Origin: Lycium barbarum
Taxonomy: Eukaryota > Streptophyta > Magnoliopsida > Solanales > Solanaceae
Direction of reading: 5' to 3'
DNA length: 64,000 nucleotides
Assembly (NCBI RefSeq): GCF_019175385.1
Contig: NC_083338.1
Coordinates: 93,145,777-93,209,776, forward strand
The notes under the pieces were generated by a model. It was not told where the DNA came from, did no database searches, and was given only the letters and a program-made list of their open reading frames with translations. The translations under genes were made by a program, and so were the position numbers. This document shows positions 55,667-64,000 of this stretch, in pieces; the stretch's first letter is position 1; each line of letters opens with the position of its first letter.

Positions 55667-58600
55667 CAGTTGACTACCAAGACATTTAAGATTATCTCAC
55701 TTCTTTCAACTTTAGATCGTGCAATAAAGCTATGTTCTCAGAAATCACTCGGACTGGTGTTTTGTTTCCCGTTCTACCGAGTACGCCTCATTTAAATGGA
55801 TGAGAAAGATGTAAATCTAATCATTATCGATGTGTTTCCTTCAGATGGAGTCATCATGAATTATTCTAACTCGTGCCATGAAGCTTAGAGCAGTAAGTAA
55901 CATTCTTTTTCCATCGAATTCTGAATGTATCTAATGCGTAAGCGGCGAGAAGGAAATTCGAGACCCAAGACTCGCCAAATAGTGCATGGCGTGTTTATCA
56001 GGTGATAGTACCATTTGAAAGACAAGTTTCGGTATGGTAGTACACATAGGTTACATACCCTATAGAATAAGTTTATTTGGACTCGACCATGGAGCTATAG
56101 TATAAGGATGATGGTTCAGATTTAAGACCCCACAAGGTAGCATGTTATGAAGTTAACCGCAACAGGCATAAATTGTCCACAGTAGTTTTAAGCAGGAAAT
56201 AGGAAAAGAGCAAACCACCTATAATACTAGAAAGTCTCGACTTTTTCAAAGATATATATTTTTGCCATATGATCTATGCACATGACTAAGAAGGGACTGA
56301 GTGCGATAAGAAAATCACGAGCAGATGATATTGAATTTTTAGGGATAGTTTTAAATTATTTAAGCTTATTCAGATTGGACCAGAGAGTATGACGTTAGTA
56401 AATTAGTACAGGAAGCAAATATTACCATGAGATAAAAGATATGACAATTCCCTCTTAGGTTATGTGATTAAGTATCTATCCCCGATAAGTATAGTATGAT
56501 ATAATTTTGAAAGGGTATAGGGAGTTTAGGGTTAGTTGTTCCAATTTCTCGTTTGAGACAGATGAAATTTCCCTAAGTGTGATCCATGTCTATAGTTCAG
56601 AAAGATAGTATACAACCCTAGAATAAAGTCAGATGAGGAGGAAAAGTTAGAAATAACTTTATGTTTCACTTTAGTATTCAGAGAAGAATTAGAGAATATG
56701 ATGCTAACAAGTGGTTAACAGAAGCATAGTAAGTAAGTTCAAGTAGATACAGTGAATTAGAAATTTTCAGTAGAGTTAGTAGAAATTCGATTTGAGTTGC
56801 TTAGTCAAGTTAACACTAGTGAGTGGGTAACCGTCTGAATACACCGAAGGCATGTTAGAACCCAAAGAGTTTAAGTTAAATTCGAGGTATAGAAATTGGT
56901 GAAAGAAGAAAATCATCTAAGCAGTAAGAGAGCAAGATACAGAAGAAGAGCCTTTAAGAGTTATCAGAAAAAAGTTTTCCCCAAGACTGACAAAGCTAGT
57001 ATGCTAGTTATGTACATTAGAAACCCGTTCATTTAAGTAATCTAGTTTTCCCAGTAAGTAAGACTTGCTTGAAGTAAGCCGAAGAAATGAGTCGTCAGTA
57101 TTTTAGAGGAAATTGGTGGAACCACTAGATGACCACTTATCGCAAACTTAAGAGATCCACAGGCTTTAAACGTCAGCTTTAGAATTAAGGGGGAGATCGT
57201 GCGATAAGGTGCCAATATAGAATATGTGTTTCGTAAGTTGATAGGTGTTAAAGGAGATTATGCCAGAGGATCACAGCTGCATGTAGCCAAGATAAGGTGC
57301 GTAGAATGTGATTTTTGTCATGCTGTTGAGATCAAGTACTAGGTAATTATGTTATGAGATAAAGTTCTAGATCGAATAGCCAATTTTAAGGGTGTAACGG
57401 TTCCCATTCAGAAGTAATTCATACACTATGTGGTACTAATGCCCAGATGTACTCTACTCGTGCCTTTCGTTCCTATATCATGCCTATGTTAGAGCTTTAC
57501 ACTCCATGTTTAAGATAAAAGAATGAAGACTACATATAATAGTAAGCTATGCAAGGGAATGTCCTTTCATGTCTAGCACATCAGGTTGTGCTCATGTCTA
57601 AAGTTAAAAACCGCATTCATGTCCCGTGTATTTATCGTACTCTTTTACCCATGTCCACGTTCTAGCTTCTAAGTGATTTCCTATTATGATGTTGATGTTG
57701 ATAAGGATCGAAGGGAAGGTAACATAATAGTTTAAAGACTAAGAATCCTATGGAACGTACACCTATTCCTTGGACAAGAGGAGAATGCCTTGGGTAAATG
57801 ACTTATTTCGGCATTAAGGGTATACTAACTACATTTTCACGTACTCATGTCCACGATAGATTTATTCGAGCATCCACTTATAGAAATAGCATAAAAATGA
57901 TGTTGGTAGGCAATAATGAAAGTAAGTCAAGATGGATGTCCTATCCACGATTCTATGTAACTCATGCTTATGTTCCTCTAGCTAATGTTTTACGATCATG
58001 ATGAAATGATTCCTTTTTCTTTCTCTAAGTATCTATTCCTTGTTATATTCAAGGTGACTTTTTACCCATGTCTTAGATGCTCGAGGAATGAATTATTCAT
58101 ACCTATAATCCATTCTTTCATGAGCCTTATTTATAACAAGGGTGTTTACTCACGGTGATAAGAGTATGCTATGTTGAACCATGTCCTATTTTTTCGGTAT
58201 ATCTAAATTCTAAAGGTAATGTTTTATCCATGCCTTATGTCTCTGACTCAAGAGTGAAGCCTACAACTTGTGCTCCATGCAATTCACACTTATGCCTTAG
58301 TCTTACTTCAATACTCATGAACTCAAGTCCATACGGCATGGTATGCAGGTACTCATGTAAACGCCATGTTTTTCATGTACCCATGTCCCATGTCATGCTA
58401 TTCACGTATTCACATTTCATGCCATATGAATCACGTTCCCATGTACACATGTTCTACATTACGTCATCTATGTCCAATGCACCATGTCATGTCTGTCCTC
58501 TAAAGCAAAGTATCTCATGTGATTAGTACCTATAATTCCTTTTCTCTCAATCCTTTATGATCCGCTTATGATAATAAGCAAGGTATGCCAAGGTATTCCT

Positions 58601-59606
58601 ATCTATGTTTCAGAGCAAACAAAAGTTCCTTTCCTGCACCCTATGGTGCTTATCTCAGGAGTGTTTTAATCAGATTCGACGTATTCATGTCATGCCAATG
58701 CTAGAGCTTTATGAATACCTATGTTAGGATCATATTCTTGTTATATGACTCAAGTCTATCGCATTCACACCGAGTTGCGCTTACATTCAAAGCCTAAGTC
58801 ATACTCCTATCTCATATTACCATTGTGACATACGAACGTCTATGATCAAGTCTCTAAGTGTCCAATCCTACCTGTCTTGGTATTCAACCCTCATGTTGTG
58901 ACAATCATGTTTTCGACATTTAGATCCCATATTATGATATCCATGTTTACACGTATTTGTATCTCATGACAGTTTCGCACTCATGTATTCATGTCAGCCA
59001 GTCTTCATGTATTTATGTCCCACGTCATGCGCCTCATGCCCAGGAAATCATGTCATGTTCGTGCCTATTTGCAGTACTCATGTCATTCGTGCCTACGGAT
59101 TCCCTTCCAAATCCCATGTATAGTAATCATGTAATCATTCAGCCCATATCCGTGTGTTCAGGCCAGCTCAGTGTTCATGTTAGCTACATTCAAGATTCAG
59201 TAATCACGTTATATCACATCATGCATATTAAGATACCCTATGAGTTGTGTGTTGGTACTTTAGTTAGCTGGCAGGCGTTTGAGAAAAGTCGTGAGGGTCT
59301 GAATTATGAAGGAATTCCTGCCATAAATTTTGTAGATTCCAGAGTTAGTAGCGATTCTTAACTACTAGTCATAAATTGAGGACAAATATTTCACGATTCT
59401 CATTCATGTATGTACCATTCAGTTTCATGTTCCCGTGTAGATGTTTCTATGTAAGCACATATTCAGTTCTCACGATCCACGACCCTGTTCCCACGTAACC
59501 ATGTCAAGCTCTTATGTTTTATGTCATGCTTCTTTCACGTCATGTATTCAAGCCATGACTAGTCCCAATCTTAACCACGACCCATCATTCGAGGACGAAT
59601 GATCCC
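55667..59606 (+). other. F internal non-coding region
   Basis: Nearly 4 kb with no convincing coding frame. The left half (55900-57550) is purine- and AGT-rich. The right half (about 57580-59560) is dense in TCATGT, CCATGT and similar words. ORFs such as 58155-58526 and 58957-59361 have no domain and are probably chance products of this composition. Confidence 0.6.
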
Positions 59607-59616
59607 AAGGGGGAGA
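59607..59616 (+). other. F polypurine tract
   Basis: AAGGGGGAGA ends 3 nt before the 3' LTR, as expected for the plus-strand primer. Confidence 0.9.
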
Positions 59617-59619
59617 TAT

Positions 59620-61684
59620 TGTAACACCCCGTACCTTTAACTTAAGCGTTGACCATGATTCTAAACTTATAAAACCAGATAAAGAATGTGGGAATTGAAA
59701 TTTTCTCTTCAGTTGTCAGATAGGGTTTTACGCCCCGGAACACAGATTATATTTCAGTATACGGCCCGTATTTCAAATCGTAAGTTGGCATCAAGATTAC
59801 TGAGCATTCTGGAATTTGGCTTGAGGGATATACATTGTTAAATACGGACCGTATTTTGAGGAATTGGGCTTGAGGGATATACATTGTTACGTACAGTCTA
59901 TATTTTGAAATACGGCCCGTATTTAACAATGTGATTGGAATTTGGGAAAACTTCCTTGATGAAAGTTGTAGAGCTTTGAAATACCTTTCCAACGGTATAT
60001 TATGGGGGTCAAACGGACATATATGCAAAGAGTTATTGCCATTTTACTGAAGAGTCGCAGAGCAGTCCAAATGAAATACGGACTGAAATACGGCCCGTCT
60101 TTCAAAATATGGCCAGTATTTTGTCGGGCGTAAAATTTAATGTTCTAGAACAGTATATATTCGTCCATATCAGTCCAAATCATTATTTTTCATTCCTTCA
60201 AGTCCTAGAACGACCCCCTACCCCCTCCCATCATCAAGAACACCAAGGTTAGCCTATTCTAATCATTCCAAGTCAATTCTAATATATATCCTTGTAATCA
60301 AAACAAGAAATCATCATTCCTAACCTAGGGTTTTCAAGGAAACCCATCTCAAGGTTCGAGATTCAAGATTTTGGAAATCTTCTTCAAAGTTCAAGTCTTT
60401 AATTCAAGTTTTAGAGCGATTAAGGTATGTAGAGTTTCTATCCACGTGTGGGAGCGTCTTTGTTCTTCCCCACGCCACGTTCTTCCATGATTATACGCAA
60501 GTTCTCCAAAAACTAGGGTTTTACCCATATTGATGATAACCCTGTGTCCATGCCCCATGTTATATTATGTATTAAATTGTTATAAATTCTTCATTGTGTT
60601 CTTGATACGTCATTATGATTATTGAGAATCTGTCCGTAATCCATGAAAACCGTACCTTACATTCCATTGGTTCTTACATGCGAGTTTATGAACTATTATG
60701 ATATTTTCAAGAAAAGCTATGTATGTTTTATAAGTTCATGCAAGAATAATACGAATGATGTCCATGTATATGGTAGTTATGATTCATGAAAAGCCATGGG
60801 CAGCAAGTGCCACTTATTTTCCATGTTCATGTTTTTGGGAGTTGCATTAATTACCAAGAAGACTTCAAACAGCCTGAAACTACGTAGCCACCGTAGGATG
60901 AGGATCGCTCCACCCATGCTTAGGACGATCTCTCATAATAACTGGATCCTTTCATAATATTATTAAATCTCATGTCCCTAGCAAGGTATGAGTGTTCTGC
61001 TGGTAGGACGCAAGTACCAGACCATCTTGTCAGATATATTAACTGCTCTCCCTACTCACGATACTTTACACATGTTATATATGTATATGTACTCATGTTC
61101 ATGATCATGTTTCAGTTCAGCTCTCATCATGTTATTTCATGTGCCATGTTTATTTCATTCTGTTGCTTTACATACCAGTACATTCAATGTACTGACGTCC
61201 CTTTCTATTGCCTGGGGGCCTGCAATTCACGATGCAGTTACAGATACACAGGATAACGGATCTACTCCATAGGACCACCCACGCATCAACTTTTGGTGAG
61301 CCCCATCTTCTTTGGGGTTTAGTCATTATTTACTTTATGTTGGTTATGCATTTAAGGTATGATGGGGCCCTTGTCCCAACAGTTCTGTTTAGCAGTTCAG
61401 ACTCATGTTAGAGGTTTTATAGACTAGACAGTTATGTTATGTCAGATATTTAGAGTCGTATAGCCATCTTTGGCTCATTCTCTATGACAATCCATTTTCA
61501 TGTTTTCTTAAAAAAGTATTTTATTTGATATTTATGATATCCCATGTTTAGGCTCATCATGTTTATGTCATATTCCGCTCATGTATGCCTCATGATGATT
61601 TAGCAAGTCATATGGTTCACTCGGTCACATGCAGTACGACACCGAATGTCGTGTTACGTCTAGGCCATGGTTCGGGGCGTGACA
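59620..61684 (+). repeat. F 3' LTR
   Basis: It begins TGTAACACCCCGTACC and ends GGTTCGGGGCGTGACA; 2065 bp. It matches the 5' LTR without visible substitution over 60099-60856 (one indel) but diverges on both sides of that tract. Confidence 0.93.
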
Positions 61685-61689
61685 TAAAG

Positions 61690-62976
61690 TTTGGATCTTT
61701 TTACATTTCTTTGTGGAATTTAGTGTTATATGATCTATTGTAAGAGTTCCACCAGTTAAATGGCACAAATAGAATGAGTAGACTATGAGTTAGATCTTTG
61801 AATTATTTGGTGAAGTATGAAGTGTCAATGTGCTTATTACGTAGATATAAGTACAATGATAAAAATGAATAGACAGTGGTTTCAGTTTTTTCTTTTGGAC
61901 AGATTTTGCCAAAGTATTTTGGTTCCATTTGTTGCTTAGCATTTAAGTTACCGGACATTTCACAGGTTTGAAAATTTTTAAGCTTCTGCTTCTGCAGTTT
62001 TTACAGTTTACAGTTTGAATTTTTTTACGGTTAACATTTACACTTGTTGCTTCTATTTGATGGTAAACATCTCCAACATGTACATAGTATATTGCAGAAT
62101 ATGGTGAAGTTTGAAGTGTCAATGTGCTTGTTACTTGGATATATTACAATGATAAACATGTGTAGTCAAGTAATATATTACCATAAGTGGTATATTATTG
62201 ACTGCATTTTCACCTAATTACAAACATTAGTTATCAAAATGTATCAAGTAATTCCAAGCCTGAAGTTGATATACAACTATTGTATCAACAATTTAAAGAA
62301 AGAAACTACCTAGGAAAAACCTCTGTGTCGCTTAAAATGCACTTTTTTGTCATTTTCTTGTTTCTAATGGTAGTTTGAGCATCTTTAGACTGATATGAAG
62401 TATTCAAGTGGTATAAGGATATGACAGTTCCATTATATGATGGAGAATTGGCAGAAACTATAAGTAGAAGGATGCAATATTATGTTAATAAATCAATATT
62501 ATTTTAGTTTAGTTAGCAGGTTATATAAGTAAGAAGGTTAAAAAAGGAATGAATCAAGCAGAAAGTAAACTGAGGTGTTGATGGGGGCACATTAACAACA
62601 TTGCATCCTTGGTGAAAGGAAGGTATTTGGTAGACATAGGATATCACATAGCTAACTTTTGTCTAAGGAGCTTTCCCTTTTTAATAACAAACTTCTGGCT
62701 TGGCATTGTGGGGATGGGGAGTCTGGTACTTTCTTCCTTTAAATTGTTGATACCATAGTTGATATTATACCAAAGTGTATCAATTAATGCCAAAAATTTT
62801 AGCTGCTGGAAAAGATGTCTTTATTTTCTTTGACATAATGTGACAGGAAGTTGTTTTATGTGAAAGTGGTCCATATGTATGGCAAAAATAGTTTGAAAGT
62901 TCTGATATTAGTTGTTGGACATTTCAAGTTGTCTAATGTTAAAATGGTCTCATTTTAAATTTTGTTTGGTTAACAG
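61690..62976 (+). other. MULE intron, right part
   Basis: T-rich non-coding DNA ending in the acceptor GGTTAACAG (62976). A motif with GAAGTGTCAATGTGCTT occurs twice (about 61825 and 62110), a local duplication. Confidence 0.65.
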
Positions 62977-63426
62977 AGAGAAAAGGCTGGACAGATTCCA
63001 AAGAAGGGGAAGGGGAAGGGCAAGGAAAAAGTTAGCCAGACCTTAAATGGACCTCAACAATCTGGCAACACCTTAAGAAGCAACTGTTATGAACCTGAAT
63101 TTTGTACAAACAAATCTCAACAGTCAGGCTTTGAAACTCAAATTGGTACTCAACAATCAATAGCTTATGGACCAGATATTGGTGATGACGAAGACCTAAC
63201 ATTGAGGCCAAAAGTCATATCTAAAGCTGATACATTGTTGTCCATGAGAAAGACAAGAATGAGGCCACCAACTAGTGGTAGAAGAATTCAATTCATTGGA
63301 GATGCAAGTGGAGTGTCAGCTCCAACGAACTTGCCTTATTCACCAACAAAGATGACTTGGAGGGAAAATGAAACTGTTACATCCATCCAGTTACAAGATG
63401 AAGTCAAAAACAATGTATCAAGATGA
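62977..63426 (+). pseudogene. MULE transposase, last exon
   Basis: After an AG acceptor the frame reads REKAGQIPKKGKGKGKEKVS, then GPDIGDDEDLTLRPKV and RMRPPTSGRRIQFIGDASGV, ending at TGA 63424-63426. Phase 0 at this acceptor agrees with phase 0 at the donor 53039/53040. The basic, Ser/Gln-rich tail after a zinc knuckle is the usual C-terminus of this MULE group. This exon is fully open and is the best kept part of the gene. Confidence 0.85.
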
Positions 63427-64000
63427 AGGCAAGAAAGAGGCAAGGAGAATCAGCCCCTGATGATTGTGACATTTGAATATTGTTTATTTTGTGATGCCTA
63501 GACATTTCAAACATCCTAGAATTTAGAGGTTAAAGTTGTTAACAGTTGATTTATGTTATTAAAATTAGTTCAACCTTTAAAGTTAGCATTCATATGTTAA
63601 GTATGTTCTTAGTAAAGTTAAGTATTTTGTGAATGATAGCGAATTATGTTAAGTATGTTGTTAATGAAGCCTTGTGTTATGGAATTGATGCTTCAATCTT
63701 TTTGTTTGTTTGGTGAAGTCTGTTGTTTGTGTTTCAGAACCTTAGCTATTTTCTGATAAAGCAGAGCTTATCATGCTACTGTGAGAAACTGAAATGTGGG
63801 TGTTATCGGATTGAGCGCGAGTGATTTCTCCTATTTCATCAGGTGAGGCAAAATCGCGGAGCAGGTCCTCGGGTAACTCGTAACTCTGTGTACCAAGGCT
63901 TTACCGTACATTTATAGTCTATAATTGTCATATTGGCGAAAGGGACGAAGACATAAAAGAACTGGAGTTTAAAAAGCGTGTTCTTGATTTCCTTTAACTT
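63427..64000 (+). other. MULE 3' flank
   Basis: AT-rich DNA after the transposase stop. I see no gene and no inverted copy of the suspected left terminus before the window ends. Confidence 0.5.

Larger units (their letters stand above)
53458..61684 (+). mobile_element. F: complete non-autonomous LTR retrotransposon (LARD type)
   Basis: LTRs 53458-55565 and 59620-61684 enclose a 4.05-kb internal region. A perfect TSD TAAAG flanks it (53453-53457 and 61685-61689). A tRNA-Met-type primer site and a polypurine tract are in the right places. The internal region has no gag-pol; only the last words before the polypurine tract (ATTCGAGGACGAATG) recall the end of a Gypsy pol. The element would depend on proteins in trans. 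Its insertion sits in the last intron of the MULE pseudogene. Confidence 0.93.
45023..64000 (+). mobile_element. Mutator-like (MULE) element with two LTR-element insertions
   Basis: A plus-strand MULE transposase pseudogene lies in pieces at 46088-47068, about 47194-47462, 52386-53039 and 62977-63426. The left terminal region is probably near 45023, where CTCAAATATGCCATCGAACT resembles the inverted repeat start of Solanaceae MULEs as I recall it. The right terminus is not visible and may lie beyond 64000. Solo LTR I breaks an exon and element F sits in an intron. Confidence 0.65.

Noticed and set aside
58957..59361. 134-codon plus-strand ORF in F
   Set aside because: Composition follows the CATGT-rich DNA, there is no domain, and it lies in the non-coding interior of a non-autonomous element.

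Overview
This window looks like heterochromatic DNA from a flowering plant, most probably a member of the Solanaceae. That placement is inference: the long LTRs that begin TGTCACGACCC or TGTAACACCC and end GGGTCGTGACA, and the Gypsy proteins seen here, are types I associate with tomato, pepper and tobacco relatives. I see no intact host gene, no rRNA or tRNA gene and no CRISPR array. Almost all of the 64 kb can be assigned to transposable elements inserted into one another, and most boundaries are fixed by 5-bp target-site duplications (TSDs).

Layout. (1) 1-14771: a decayed Ty3/Gypsy retrotransposon on the minus strand (G1), with 5' LTR 12758-14771, tRNA-Met-type primer site 12740-12753, gag, protease, RT, RNase H and integrase remnants. 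Its integrase is cut by element D1 (1-502). Its RT is cut by solo LTR A1 (1994-10267), which itself contains solo LTRs B1 (2755-6220, TSD GGTGT) and C (6256-8549, TSD GATAG). (2) 14777-16288: a second D copy in the opposite orientation, then unassigned repetitive DNA. (3) 19757 to at least 42069: a second minus-strand Gypsy element (G2) hit by B2 (16289-19751, TSD CAATC), A2 (20306-22863), E (26415-34318), B3 (35022-41549, itself cut by B4 36512-39785, TSD CCCAT) and A3 (42070-44678, TSD TGATG). E is a plus-strand element with two LTRs, no gag-pol, and an antisense ORF. (4) About 45023 to 64000: a Mutator-like (MULE) transposase pseudogene on the plus strand, in at least four exon blocks spread over 17 kb by a solo LTR (I, 47463-52385, TSD CTCAA, containing M, 48538-50831, TSD ATCCA) and by a complete non-autonomous LTR element (F, 53458-61684, TSD TAAAG).

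How the parts relate. Nothing here looks able to make a working polyprotein. The two elements with both LTRs, E and F, lack gag-pol and would need proteins supplied in trans. The most interesting signals are structural. (a) A module of up to three consecutive stem-loops is shared by LTRs of families A, B, F and M, and its first stem is also found in E and I; the stems carry compensatory and wobble changes. (b) Short palindromes of family-specific sequence lie upstream of the TATA-like box in most families. (c) F has a leader hairpin with a GGCGCC loop just after its primer site. (d) Minisatellites in the B family consist of hairpins with covarying stems. (e) The B family carries a conserved splice-like block. 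These suggest that LTR RNA or DNA structure is under selection while the coding parts decay. All similarities were judged by eye; no alignment, folding or database search was run.
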